A stretch of DNA of 64,000 nucleotides from Anabaena azotica FACHB-119 (GCF_014697625.1 NZ_JACJSG010000037.1:23369-87368), one strand, 5' to 3'. Numbered from the stretch's first letter, positions 18,463 through 27,445 are shown. Numbers and translations: made by a program. The notes: a model not told the origin generated them from the letters alone.

Positions 18463-18932
18463 ACAAAATCCTAATTAGAGTTACTGAATTGTGAAGCTTG
18501 AATTTATTTGAACATAAACTTTTTACCTTGACATCGACCATATGTCCTAACTCTCTTTGCTGAATCTTTATGTTTTTTGTGGGTATGTTTAAAGATTGTC
18601 CGAACTTCTTAAGCAATTGTGTCCATATATACTTTTTTTTCAGGAAGCTTAAAAAAAAATCATCATAGCAAGCCCGATAAAAAAATCATTATCGAAGATT
18701 CTGCTGGAAAGCTCCTATCATTTGTCAGAAAGAGTTATTGAGCTATCTGTTAAGTAGCTATTTAACTGCTGAAATCAGCATGGATCTTCATCTCTTACCA
18801 AGGGTCAAGCAAGGAAGTATCTACTTAGTTAAGTTGTGATCTAAATCACAAATATACGAACATTTGGATCACATTTTATACTTAACTCTATCTTAGATAA
18901 TTAACTATTACTGAAAGTGGGTTTATACACCT
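18463..18932. other. Divergent intergenic region
   Basis: 470 bp between the STAS gene (minus) and a small plus-strand gene. Contains A-rich runs (about 18650-18690) and, near the right end, the CRP-type site listed separately. No gene seen. Confidence 0.6.
18835..18850 (+). promoter_or_regulatory. CRP-type binding site (TGTGA-N6-TCACA)
   Basis: TGTGATCTAAATCACA is a perfect 16-bp match to the CRP consensus, including symmetric flanks. It ends 83 bp before the start of the 68-residue gene. Candidate -10 elements are TATACT (18877-18882) and TAGATA (about 18894), placing the site centre roughly 46 or 62 bases upstream of transcription start; the latter is the classic class I spacing. Binding by a cAMP receptor protein such as AnCrpA is inferred. 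Confidence 0.6.
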
Positions 18933-19139
18933 ATGAGAACTAGATATGCAATTCGGCAATTGGTAGAAAAAGCTTTGGATATTAAAAAGTTAACTCCAGA
19001 GATAGAGGACGAAATTAATTCTGAGTTAACTGCAATGGGTCACATCTCTGATGTTGATTACGAAGCTCTAGAATTGTTAATGGCAGAGATGGATGCTGGA
19101 CGTATTCAGCTAGTCCCTAGCTTTGGCTTGGGATATTAA
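18933..19139 (+). CDS. Small conserved-looking protein of unknown function
   Basis: 68 residues, acidic, predicted helical (MRTRYAIRQLVEKALDIKKL..., DVDYEALELLMAEMDAGRI). No cysteines, no membrane segment. I do not recognise a characterised family; length, codon use and the isolated position with its own promoter region support a real gene. A CRP-type site upstream suggests control by cAMP. GAAAGTGGG before the ATG is a weak ribosome-binding site. Confidence 0.7.
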   Translation: MRTRYAIRQLVEKALDIKKLTPEIEDEINSELTAMGHISDVDYEALELLMAEMDAGRIQLVPSFGLGY

Positions 19140-19354
19140 ATCTCCTCGTTTTTGTAGCGGTTTTCTCTATAAAAACTTAATTTTTGCAACAATTAGTAAC
19201 ACTAAGATTCATAAAATTTTACATTTTTGGCAACAATCAAGCTTCAATCACCAGCAAAGTGTAATTACTCATAAATGGCTGTGGTGATTTAGCTCCCTAG
19301 TGTGGCGTAAACTGTGCTAATGAGCATCCACTATTTCCTTAGTCATAAGCCATC

Positions 19355-20527
19355 ATGCAGTTTGCCAAACGTTTAGAAAAAATTCCTCCTTATTTGTTCG
19401 CTGAGATTAACCGTAAACGGGAAGCACTTATCGCCCAAGGAGTTGACATCATTAATATAGGAGTAGGTGATCCTGATAAGCCAACACCTGCTCATATTAT
19501 CCAAGCGTTGCATGAGGCCATTGAAGACCCTTCTACCCACAACTATCCACCCTATGAAGGTACGCAAGAATTTCGCGAAGCAGCCGTTAAGTGGATGAAA
19601 CGGCGGTTTGGGGTGGATAGTTTAAATCCAAATACAGAAGTTATCTCATCTATTGGTTCCAAAGAAGCAATACACAATACTTTCTTGGCGTTTGTGGAAG
19701 CAGGCGACTACACATTGATACCAGATCCTGGTTATCCTGTGTATCGCACTTCTACAATTTTTGCTGGGGGCGAACCTTTTGTGATGCCTCTAAAGGCAGA
19801 AAATAAATTTTTACCTGATTTAAATATTATTCCTGAAGAAATCGCCCGTAAAGCCAAATTATTATGGATTAATTACCCCAACAATCCCACCGGAGCTATA
19901 GCAACGCTAGAATTTTTGTCAGAATTAGTGGCTTTTTGTCAACAATATAATATTTTGTTATGCCATGACCATGCTTATTCGGAAATGGCATACGATGGCT
20001 ACAAACCGCCTAGTATCTTGCAAATTCCTGGTGCTAAAGATATTGGCATTGAGTTCCACAGTTTGTCAAAATCCTATAACATGACAGGCTGGCGAATTGG
20101 CTTTGCAGTGGGAAATGCCCATGCTATTAAGGGATTGAGTCAAGTAAAAACGAATATTGATTCTGGTGTATTTAAAGCCATTCAAAAAGCAGCGATCGCA
20201 GCCTACGCCACCGATGAAGTAGAACTACAAGCCCTGATGTCAGTTTACCAAAATCGCCGCGACATCATCGTCAAAGGCTTGCAATCTTTAGGATGGCCTA
20301 TCGAACCACCCAAAGCAACGCTTTATGTATGGGTTCCCGTACCTCCTGGCTACACCTCAACAGAATTTGCAAATCTACTACTAGATAAATGTGGTATCGT
20401 CGTTCCCCCAGGCATTGGCTACGGTGCATCAGGAGAAGGTTATTTTAGAATAGCCCTCACCATATCCGACGAACGTTTACATGAAGCCATTCAACGAATG
20501 CGCGATGCGGGAATTAGGTTTAGTTAG
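19355..20527 (+). CDS. LL-diaminopimelate aminotransferase-type class I aminotransferase
   Basis: 390 residues. Fold-type I PLP enzyme: SLSKSYNMTGWRIGF holds the PLP lysine (Lys239), with NYPNNPTGA and GVGDPDKPTP as further conserved segments. The sequence fits the shorter DapL-type group (TIGR03540) that makes LL-diaminopimelate directly from tetrahydrodipicolinate for lysine and peptidoglycan. Cyanobacteria often carry a second, about 410-residue DapL elsewhere, so an aspartate- or other amino-acid aminotransferase role remains possible. Confidence 0.85.
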   Translation: MQFAKRLEKIPPYLFAEINRKREALIAQGVDIINIGVGDPDKPTPAHIIQALHEAIEDPSTHNYPPYEGTQEFREAAVKWMKRRFGVDSLNPNTEVISSIGSKEAIHNTFLAFVEAGDYTLIPDPGYPVYRTSTIFAGGEPFVMPLKAENKFLPDLNIIPEEIARKAKLLWINYPNNPTGAIATLEFLSELVAFCQQYNILLCHDHAYSEMAYDGYKPPSILQIPGAKDIGIEFHSLSKSYNMTGWRIGFAVGNAHAIKGLSQVKTNIDSGVFKAIQKAAIAAYATDEVELQALMSVYQNRRDIIVKGLQSLGWPIEPPKATLYVWVPVPPGYTSTEFANLLLDKCGIVVPPGIGYGASGEGYFRIALTISDERLHEAIQRMRDAGIRFS

Positions 20528-20760
20528 TTGACAGTTGACAGTTGACAGGTGACAGGTGACAGTTATCAGTTATCAGTTATCAGTTATCAGTTGACAGGTG
20601 ACAGGTGACAGGTGACAGGTGAGAGTTACTATTCTCCCTCATCTCCCTATTCCCCTCCTCTTAGGGGTTAGGGGTGGGTTACTCCCACATCTCCCACATC
20701 TCCCACATCTTCCACATCTCCCCCCACTCCCACATCTCCCTCATCTCATCTCCCCCACTC
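20527..20760. repeat. Large STRR array
   Basis: Tandem TTGACAG, AGGTGAC and TATCAGT heptamers (about 20528-20620), then C-rich CTCCCTCAT/CTCCCACAT nonamers (about 20633-20758). It fills the whole gap between the aminotransferase and the next, convergent gene. Confidence 0.9.
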
Positions 20761-20761
20761 C

Positions 20762-21103
20762 CTACTCTTCCTGATATGCTTGCCAAACTTGCCCAATAAA
20801 CTGATGCAGTTGCTGTTTAGCGGCTGGGTCTGGTTCTGATTTGGGTTCTTTAACTAAAATCTGTCCCAGAAGGGTGATGACTTCTGTATCTAGAGCGTGG
20901 CGAAATAGGTGAATAGGCCACAGTAGGTCAGATCCATCTCTCAAATCAGTTATGATTGACTGTTCTTCGGCGTGAGTGACCAGCAGTAAAGGGCGTACCC
21001 AGCATAATTGACGGGAAACCACAACTTGAATCACTTCTGCATACAAATTCCGCTCACCATGCTCTAAAGACACAATTTGTCCAGGTTGAAAGTCGAGACT
21101 CAT
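20762..21103 (-). CDS. Conserved hypothetical protein
   Basis: 113 residues from ATG 21103, preceded by AAGGA at the right distance; the longer frame to 21148 is rejected because it runs into the TnpB element boundary. Sequence begins MSLDFQPGQIVSLEHGERNLYAEVIQVV, suggesting a small beta-barrel at the N-terminus; the C-terminus (QQLHQFIGQVWQAYQE) is helical. Function unknown; it looks like a cyanobacterial family. The solo tnpB element ends about 50 bp upstream and may have separated it from its original promoter. Confidence 0.7.
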   Translation of the reverse strand: MSLDFQPGQIVSLEHGERNLYAEVIQVVVSRQLCWVRPLLLVTHAEEQSIITDLRDGSDLLWPIHLFRHALDTEVITLLGQILVKEPKSEPDPAAKQQLHQFIGQVWQAYQEE

Positions 21104-21151
21104 GTCCTTAAATTTGCAGATTGCTTTTCTCTTTATTTTATAAAGCAAACT

Positions 21152-21310
21152 ACCTACGCTCCCGCAAGCGGTGAGCGTAGGCTTTTAAGTAGCCCTGAAC
21201 TGTCTGTACTGAGATTACAACACAAACAGTTCGAGCCTCTGGGCGAGTTTACAAGATTCACCCCCTTCGGGTTCGCAGTTGCCTGCGGAGGGAAACCCTC
21301 CCGCAGCACT
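21152..21310 (-). ncRNA. Candidate omegaRNA/reRNA scaffold at the tnpB 3' end
   Basis: The last about 150 bp of tnpB contain two strong stem-loops on the minus strand: around 21283-21306 (CTGCGGAGGG...CCCTCCCGCAG on the plus strand) and the terminal hairpin at 21152-21181. In characterised TnpB systems the guide RNA overlaps this part of the gene and its guide begins just past the right end. The exact RNA ends are not determinable from sequence. Confidence 0.4.
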
Positions 21311-22401
21311 GTCTCACCAATAGCAGCAATATTCTTTGCTCCATTAAAATCAGCATCACCACTCCAAGAGCAAGCCTCATTAGTGCATTTGAAACGTTTA
21401 TCAGAGCGCAGTCCAATATGTAGGCATTGATGGCAAGTAAGACTAGTCCAAGCTGGAGGAACAGCAATTACTTCTACTCCAAATTGGATACCTTTATATT
21501 CCAAAAAAGAACGCAATTGGAAAAAAGACCAAGAATTAGAACGCCTACGTTCTGTTTTACTTCTTGGTTTTTGATTGGTTCTTTCACGAATACCTGTCAA
21601 GTCTTCAATTGCTACTACTGCATGATTTTTTAATGCGGACTGAATAATGGACTTGCTAATTTTGTGGTTTAGCCATTGCTGATATCTTCTCTCCCTGCCC
21701 GACAACCGTTTCAAGATATTTCTAGCTCTACGTCTAGTCGATCTTGTGCCTTTCGTAGCTTTTTTCTGGAGAGAACTTCTCACTCTGGAAAACTTGTCTC
21801 TAACATTGTTGATTTGCTTTCCATCCCACTTATCCCCATTGCTAGTTACAGCAATGTCTCTGCGACCAAAATCGACACCAATCACTTTATTAGATTTGAT
21901 TGGTGTTGGGGAATCGTCTTTAATTTGAATGTGGATATAGTAGTTACCATCACGATGTTTACATAACTGTGCTGATGTCGGTTTTCTACCTTTTAATTTA
22001 CCTCTTTGATAATTACCAGCATCAATCTTGATGTGTTCCCTACCGTTCATTAAAGTCAAACTAACAGTCCAGTCTTTCTCTCTAAATGAGAAAATTCTCG
22101 CATCATAATCAGCCGATGTTGGTTTAAATGTTTTAACTGGCTTGTCTTTAAGTTTTGCAGTTTTGCGATTAGCCCCAACTCTGGCGCAAGCACGAACAGC
22201 TAAATTTGCACTTAACCCAAACAAAGCACTAATCTCGTTGTAAACCAGATTTTGAATAGTCATCTTACTGGTTATCTGAGGTTTAACTTTCTGATTGGCG
22301 TAGTTACACGCATCAGCAAAAGCCCTTAATACCAGTTCGATTTCTTCTACCTGTTTTTTAGAGGGGTTGAGTTTGCAAACTAGCGTCAGCACTTGTTCCA
22401 T
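21154..22401 (-). CDS. tnpB: RNA-guided endonuclease TnpB family protein
   Basis: 415 residues from ATG 22401 (the frame extends upstream but family proteins begin near MEQVLTLVCKLNPSKKQ). RuvC active-site residues are present: Asp177 in GVDFGRRD, Glu266 in VAIEDL and Asp349/Asp351 in GDADFNGAKN; a zinc finger CHQC...CTNEAC lies between the last two. The reading frame is intact, so it could be an active guide-RNA nuclease. Known members cut DNA next to a short TAM using an RNA made from their own 3' end. Without tnpA the element can move only with help from another copy. Confidence 0.92.
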   Translation of the reverse strand: MEQVLTLVCKLNPSKKQVEEIELVLRAFADACNYANQKVKPQITSKMTIQNLVYNEISALFGLSANLAVRACARVGANRKTAKLKDKPVKTFKPTSADYDARIFSFREKDWTVSLTLMNGREHIKIDAGNYQRGKLKGRKPTSAQLCKHRDGNYYIHIQIKDDSPTPIKSNKVIGVDFGRRDIAVTSNGDKWDGKQINNVRDKFSRVRSSLQKKATKGTRSTRRRARNILKRLSGRERRYQQWLNHKISKSIIQSALKNHAVVAIEDLTGIRERTNQKPRSKTERRRSNSWSFFQLRSFLEYKGIQFGVEVIAVPPAWTSLTCHQCLHIGLRSDKRFKCTNEACSWSGDADFNGAKNIAAIGETVLREGFPPQATANPKGVNLVNSPRGSNCLCCNLSTDSSGLLKSLRSPLAGA

Positions 22402-22480
22402 TAGGCGCAACCTAATCACCCGTGAATATAATACATCAAAATAGTCGTGTTGTATCAAAAATGTATTTGGCAAAAACGAG

Positions 22481-22830
22481 GGCTGCCTCTCTCCCTGTCA
22501 AGCCTGCGGTTTGATTTGGTCAAGAGGCGTTACCCTTCGGGAAGCAAGCTACGTTTTTGCCCCGCAATTCCTCAAGGGCGCTGACCCTATCGGGTTCAGT
22601 GTGAGCCTCCTTGCGGCAATAGGTGAATATGAGGTATTATGATAAAAATATACTGTAAAAATTTTGCAGTATACTCGGTAATTTGGTTTTGCCGAAACAC
22701 AAATAATGGCAAGAAAATTTTTCATGCCATAGATTTATGTTGAAAATGTTATAGAATGAGTAGATAACTGTTATGCGATCGCCTAACAGATGATCTGTTG
22801 TAGTAATTACCAAAACTAAGAGCAAGAGCT
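22481..22830. other. Region between tnpB and clpS
   Basis: GC-rich palindromic segments (about 22540-22620, e.g. GTTACCCTTCGGGAAGC) that may belong to the left end of the tnpB element, then an AT-rich clpS upstream region. The latter contains an imperfect 25-bp palindrome, TATACTG...CAGTATA, at 22649-22673 and an isolated HIP1 site. Confidence 0.5.
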
Positions 22831-23112
22831 GTGTCAGTCGAAACCATTGAGAAGCGTTCCACATCCCGCAAGCTCGCGCCTCGGTATCGCGTTTTGCTCC
22901 ATAACGACAACTACAACTCTATGGAGTATGTGGTGCAAGTGCTAATGACCACCGTGCCGAGCCTTACCCAGCCCCAAGCAGTCAGCATCATGATGGAAGC
23001 CCACACCAATGGGCTAGCCTTAGTCATTACCTGCGCTCAAGAACACGCAGAATTTTACTGCGAAACCCTCAAAACTCACGGTCTAAGTAGCACAATAGAA
23101 CCTGATGAATAA
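22831..23112 (+). CDS. clpS: ATP-dependent Clp protease adaptor ClpS
   Basis: 93 residues, GTG start at 22831. YRVLLHNDNYNSMEYVV is the ClpS signature that binds N-degrons, and MMEAHTNGLA the ClpC/ClpA-binding helix. It brings proteins with destabilising N-terminal residues to the Clp chaperone-protease. Length and N-terminal extension fit the canonical ClpS (ClpS1) of cyanobacteria rather than the ClpS2 variant; this subtype call is tentative. Confidence 0.93.
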   Translation: MSVETIEKRSTSRKLAPRYRVLLHNDNYNSMEYVVQVLMTTVPSLTQPQAVSIMMEAHTNGLALVITCAQEHAEFYCETLKTHGLSSTIEPDE

Positions 23113-23197
23113 GCTATGGCGCTATTAAGTTACCCAATCATAAGGTTTGCTGACAGTTGACGGTTAAATGTTAACTGTCAACAACCAACCAAAGAAG

Positions 23198-24034
23198 ATG
23201 TACAAATTAGATAGATTTGAGATATTAGCCCAGCGTCCTGCCCCCATTAGGCTGGGTTATTTTATATTCGCTTTACTATTATTATGGTTGCCCTTAGCTG
23301 CACCAATTTACTTATTAGTACGTGATGCTAATTTAGCCAGTATCTTGACAATAGTATTGTTATATGGAGATTTTATTTTTCTGCTCAGGCTATGGGGTAA
23401 AAAAGTCTATCAGCAACCGCACATACTTTGGCATTATGGCTTACAGTTCACAAGGCGTAACGGTGTAGAACTGCTGTGTGGCTTGGCTTTGGGTTTAGTT
23501 AACATTCTCATTTTATTTGGGATAGAAGGTGCTTTGGGTTGGCTAAGATGGCAACAACCCACAATCTTTATACTCAAGATAATTTTGGAAGGCTTTTTCG
23601 TCGGTTTAGGTGTGGGGTTTGCGGAAGAATTATTATTTCGCGGTTGGTTATTGAATGAGTTGGAACGAGATTACAGTCCTACCTGGGCATTATGGATAGA
23701 TGCAGTTACCTTTGCCGCATTACACTTTATTAAACCATTAGAAGCGATTATTCATACCCTACCCCAATTTCCAGCTTTGGTATTGTTGGGGTTAACGCAG
23801 GTATGGGGTAAGCGCTGGCGTAGGGGACGTTTGGGTTTACCAATTGGCTTACACGGTGGCTTAGTGTGGGGATATTACATAATTAATGTGGGAGGATTAA
23901 TTCAATATTCTGGACAAGTTCCTGACTGGGTGACAGGAGTGAATAATAATCCTTTGCAAGGAGTAATGGGGGTAATGTTTATGGCTGTACTTGCATTGTG
24001 GATGCAAAAACAGAGCTTGAAAGTACCTCGTTAA
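23198..24034 (+). CDS. CPBP family intramembrane metalloprotease
   Basis: 278 residues with about seven membrane segments. The three CPBP (Rce1/Abi) motifs are present: EELLFRGWLLNEL, FAALHF and GLHGGLVWGY, giving the Glu-Glu-Arg and His metal ligands. These are CAAX-protease-like intramembrane peptidases; bacterial substrates are mostly unknown. ATG 23198 is preferred to ATG 23168 because the latter lies inside a repeat unit (TTGACGG...TTAACTGTCAAC) with no ribosome-binding site. Confidence 0.88.
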   Translation: MYKLDRFEILAQRPAPIRLGYFIFALLLLWLPLAAPIYLLVRDANLASILTIVLLYGDFIFLLRLWGKKVYQQPHILWHYGLQFTRRNGVELLCGLALGLVNILILFGIEGALGWLRWQQPTIFILKIILEGFFVGLGVGFAEELLFRGWLLNELERDYSPTWALWIDAVTFAALHFIKPLEAIIHTLPQFPALVLLGLTQVWGKRWRRGRLGLPIGLHGGLVWGYYIINVGGLIQYSGQVPDWVTGVNNNPLQGVMGVMFMAVLALWMQKQSLKVPR

Positions 24035-24077
24035 CGCACCTTTTTCATAAAGAAGGATTGAAAATTTCTGGCGATCG

Positions 24078-25046
24078 CTATACACTTGAGAAATACCATT
24101 GCTCAATCTGTTGCCGCACAGATTGAGCGGAAATATGCAAAGCTTTGATTTCACTTTCACTAAGATTTAATTCTAAGATACTTTCAATTCCGCTTAATCC
24201 TAGCCTACAAGGAACACCAATCACCACATCATCTAAACCATATTCACCTTGCAGATATGCAGCTACAGGTAATAGGCGCGACTGATTCAACAAAATCGAT
24301 TCTACCATCACACTTGTAGCCGATGCAGGGGCAAAAAATGCACCACCAGTCTGAATTAACTTGACAATTTCCGCGCCACCATTACGGGTTCTTTCTACCA
24401 AGCGTTCGATTGTCGCTGGATCTAACAATTCTGTGATGGGGACACCGTTAACTGTGGCGTAACCAGACAAGGGAACCATCAAATCTCCGTGGCTTCCCAA
24501 CACCATCGCCTTGACATCCGCAGGTAATACCCCTAATTCTAAAGCAATAAAAGTTGCAAACCTAGCTGAGTCTAACACCCCAGCCATACCCATGATGCGA
24601 TCGCGCTTGATACCTGTAGCTTGCCAAGCTAAATAAGTCATCACATCTAAAGGATTGGTGACTACGATAAAAATAGCATGAGGGGAGTAGGCGATCGCTT
24701 GCTTTGCTGCTTCAACAACAATTTTGGCATTAACCTTCAGCAAATCATCCCGACTCATTCCTGGCTTGCGCGGAAACCCGGCTGTCATCACCACAATTTG
24801 CGAATTAGATGTGTCAGCATAATTATTTGTGCCGATAATCTGACGATTATGCAGTTCTAAACCCCTAGCTTCTAATAAATCTAGTGCTAATCCTTGAGGC
24901 ATACCCTCAACAATATCTAATAACACCACATCAGCCAGATTTTTTTCAGCAATTCTTTGAGCTAAAGTGCTACCAACCCTACCAGCACCGATAATAGCGA
25001 CACGGGGTAGAGGAAGAGGAATTGGGGAGTCAAGGGGAGTAGACAT
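24078..25046 (-). CDS. mdh: Malate dehydrogenase (lactate/malate dehydrogenase family)
   Basis: 322 residues. GAGRVGSTLAQRIAEK is the NAD-binding loop with an Asp at the end of the next strand (LLDIVEG). PRKPGMSRDDLL carries the arginines that select malate/oxaloacetate, and GSHGDLMVPLS the catalytic His. It interconverts malate and oxaloacetate in central carbon metabolism. Convergent with the CPBP gene, 43 bp apart. Confidence 0.93.
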   Translation of the reverse strand: MSTPLDSPIPLPLPRVAIIGAGRVGSTLAQRIAEKNLADVVLLDIVEGMPQGLALDLLEARGLELHNRQIIGTNNYADTSNSQIVVMTAGFPRKPGMSRDDLLKVNAKIVVEAAKQAIAYSPHAIFIVVTNPLDVMTYLAWQATGIKRDRIMGMAGVLDSARFATFIALELGVLPADVKAMVLGSHGDLMVPLSGYATVNGVPITELLDPATIERLVERTRNGGAEIVKLIQTGGAFFAPASATSVMVESILLNQSRLLPVAAYLQGEYGLDDVVIGVPCRLGLSGIESILELNLSESEIKALHISAQSVRQQIEQWYFSSV

Positions 25047-25189
25047 AAATTTGGGTAGAACTGCATCTTCACACCCACCTTAACAACTCAGATTCATTTG
25101 TGATTTGTAATTCGTAATTTGTAATTCATGATGGCGTGAGTCAGCTAAAACCTATACCCCACTCCCCACTCCCTATTCCCCACTTTAAT

Positions 25190-25338
25190 AGGACTTACGC
25201 ATGAAAACGAAAAATCAAGGGTTTGGACAAGGGTATAGGGGTATAGGGGTGTAGGGGGGTAAGCCTTCAAAACCTACACCCTTACACCCTTACACCCTTA
25301 CACCCAGTCTTAACAAATAACATTGGTGCGTAAGTCCT
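25190..25338. mobile_element. MITE-like element, family A1 copy 1
   Basis: Terminal inverted repeats AGGACTTACGCA / TGCGTAAGTCCT bound a 149-bp unit containing AAATCAAGGGTTTGGACAAGG and runs of GTGTAGGG/ACACCCTT that can fold on each other. Related copies lie at 38008-38118 and, degenerate, near 58443-58566. Confidence 0.75.
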
Positions 25339-25340
25339 GT

Positions 25341-25553
25341 TTAAAATGATTCTAGCTGATCCAACCGTAACCAAATATTCGGTGTTGGTACTTGTCCAAA
25401 CATTACCAGCGCGTAATCACCTTTGATATCTACAACTTCACCCTTAGTTTCAAACAAGTAAGCAGGAAAGCGAGTATCACTGGCTTTTGCTTCTACACTA
25501 TTTTCCAGCTTCTCGCGGACAGCGCGAACCATATCTCCTTTTTTAACTGGCAT
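25341..25553 (-). CDS. ndhO: NAD(P)H-quinone oxidoreductase subunit O
   Basis: 70 residues, the exact family length. MPVKKGDMVRAVREKLENSVEA, PAYLFETKGEVVDIKGDYALV and TPNIWLRLDQLE match NdhO. It is an oxygenic-photosynthesis-specific subunit of the NDH-1 complex in the thylakoid, involved in cyclic electron flow and respiration. Monocistronic; a MITE abuts the 3' end, two bases past the stop codon. Confidence 0.95.
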   Translation of the reverse strand: MPVKKGDMVRAVREKLENSVEAKASDTRFPAYLFETKGEVVDIKGDYALVMFGQVPTPNIWLRLDQLESF

Positions 25554-25641
25554 AAGTCCCCTCTATTTTTTTACATTGCTTCATAGAGGATTTTAGCTTG
25601 CAGCCGAGTACAAAAGTTCATCTTACTTGGGGTTTAATGGG

Positions 25642-25747
25642 TATAGCAGGGGATAGGGGATAGGGGACAGGGGACAGCCATACAAACCTTGTATTGTCGA
25701 GGTTTTATGATTGGTTTCCGTCCTAATCTATCTAACGACAGCTATAT
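25642..25747. repeat. TATAGCAG-bounded repeat, family E copy 1
   Basis: Begins TATAGCAGGGG, continues with GGATAGG/GGACAGG units, and ends near CAGCTATAT. It shares layout (STRR core, then GTTTTATGAT-like segment, then GCTATA end) with 37891-37997 and 51118-51234. Confidence 0.55.
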
Positions 25748-25787
25748 CAATATTTTCAATAGAAACAATCATGTTTCCCCTAAACCC

Positions 25788-26621
25788 CTATCTTTGGCAC
25801 TTTAGGCAAAAATGACTCGATCTTCCACCTAACTTAATGCGTTGAATGACATCGCCACAAACTTTACATGGTTCTCCCGCACGGTTGTATACCCAGGCGA
25901 CACCACCATAATTACCATTCACGCCCTGAACATTGAGGAAATTACTAAAAGTTGTACCTCCAGCCTCAATACTGGTTTCTAGCACTTGAATAATCGCCTG
26001 TCGCAACAGTTCAATTTGCTTTGGCTTGACATCTGTACACAAAGTTTCTGGTAACACACCACTTTTAAACAGCGCTTCATCAGCGTAGATATTACCTAAC
26101 CCCGCTACAACCGACTGATCTAATAGCGCTGTTTTGATAGGACGACGACGATTGTGCAGCTTATCAGCCAGATATTCAACAGTAAACTCAGGTGAAAAGG
26201 GATCTACGGCAAGTTTACCTAAACCAGTAATCACGCTTTCAACAGCCATTTCTGGGGGAACCCACCACATCTGACCGAAAGTTCGCTGATCAACAAACCG
26301 CAATTCCTGCTGATCCTCAAAAAATATTCTCACCCTTGTATGTTTGTGTAAAGGTTCCCCTTGGTTTAGCCAGAGTAATTGACCAGTCATCCTCAGATGC
26401 ACACCCAGCCAACCGACGGGAGACAGTTCAGCCAGGAGATACTTACCGCGACGATGCCAAGAATTAATAGCACTTCCGGTAATACCGTTAACAAATTCAC
26501 CGACAGAAAAAGGGTGGGCAATGGTGCGATGAAGCAACACATCTCCACCCGTAATTTTTTGGTTCAGGGTCAGTTGATTTAAACCCCGTCGGACTGTTTC
26601 AACTTCAGGCAATTCAGGCAT
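25788..26621 (-). CDS. mutM: Formamidopyrimidine-DNA glycosylase
   Basis: 277 residues. MPELPEVETVRRGL gives the catalytic Pro2/Glu3; the C-terminal zinc finger is CKVCGDVIQRI...SHFCLKCQR. It removes 8-oxoguanine and other oxidised purines and cleaves the abasic site, relevant in an oxygen-producing cell. LLDQSVVAGLGNIYADE is the conserved helix-two-turn-helix region. Confidence 0.96.
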   Translation of the reverse strand: MPELPEVETVRRGLNQLTLNQKITGGDVLLHRTIAHPFSVGEFVNGITGSAINSWHRRGKYLLAELSPVGWLGVHLRMTGQLLWLNQGEPLHKHTRVRIFFEDQQELRFVDQRTFGQMWWVPPEMAVESVITGLGKLAVDPFSPEFTVEYLADKLHNRRRPIKTALLDQSVVAGLGNIYADEALFKSGVLPETLCTDVKPKQIELLRQAIIQVLETSIEAGGTTFSNFLNVQGVNGNYGGVAWVYNRAGEPCKVCGDVIQRIKLGGRSSHFCLKCQR

Positions 26622-26861
26622 TTAAGCTGATTAAGCAAGCAATGGGAATATTTTTGGGAAATCAAAAACGAGAAAGGGTTATAGACACCCTAAATTTTGG
26701 TTGCACTACTCCCTGGAAACCGTAAATACCCGCATGGCGGTCTTCAGACGGTAGGGTAGGCTGGGATGAAGAATGAAAAATTAAATATTTCAGACTTCGT
26801 ATCTATAATTTGACCTTTCTCTCCATCATCCCATTAAATAATCCCTTTGAAGCTGGGCTAC

Positions 26862-27077
26862 TTATTTTTTAGCAGCCTTAGCCTTGGGTGCTTCAACTTC
26901 GATTAATTCATCTACCGCAAAGTTGTTGGTGTTGACACCCGCGTAGTTGACTTTATCAAAGCGGACAATTACTGGGTATTTGATGCCACTTTGGTCAACA
27001 GAAGCCACAGTTCCGACATCTTGGAACCAGTAGGATTCTGGGCGGAGAACACGTACTTTAGAACCACGTTGAACCAT
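26862..27077 (-). CDS. psaE: Photosystem I reaction centre subunit IV
   Basis: 71 residues, standard for PsaE: MVQRGSKVRVLRPESYWFQDVG and FAVDELIEVE, forming the SH3-like barrel on the stromal (cytoplasmic) side of PSI, with a Lys/Ala-rich tail. It helps dock ferredoxin and supports cyclic electron flow. Single gene; AAGGGA lies upstream of the ATG and a TTGACA at about 27175-27180 (minus strand) could be part of its promoter. Confidence 0.97.
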   Translation of the reverse strand: MVQRGSKVRVLRPESYWFQDVGTVASVDQSGIKYPVIVRFDKVNYAGVNTNNFAVDELIEVEAPKAKAAKK

Positions 27078-27176
27078 GAGTATCTTCCCTTTTAGTTATC
27101 AATCGCCAAATATATAGGGCTATTTGTTTTCACTCTACATCTTGAAGGTCATTACTAGAGGTTTTGTTAAGTTATT

Positions 27177-27378
<202 letters not shown>

Positions 27379-27445
27379 CACACCCCCCTTGACGGAGGTT
27401 CAGCGATCGCATAACTTCGTTCGCAAATACTTCTTTAGAAAAAAA

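Larger units (their letters stand above)
21151..22480 (-). mobile_element. Solo tnpB element (IS200/IS605 superfamily, no tnpA)
   Basis: One tnpB gene with structured flanks and no TnpA transposase gene. The 3' end is a near-perfect hairpin (21152-21181, arms CCTACGCTC and GAGCGTAGG with an inner CCGC/GCGG stem) that overlaps the stop codon, as expected for a right end carrying the guide-RNA scaffold. The left boundary beyond the gene start is uncertain; palindromic sequence extends to about 22620. No target-site duplication is expected for this superfamily and none was seen. Confidence 0.65.
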
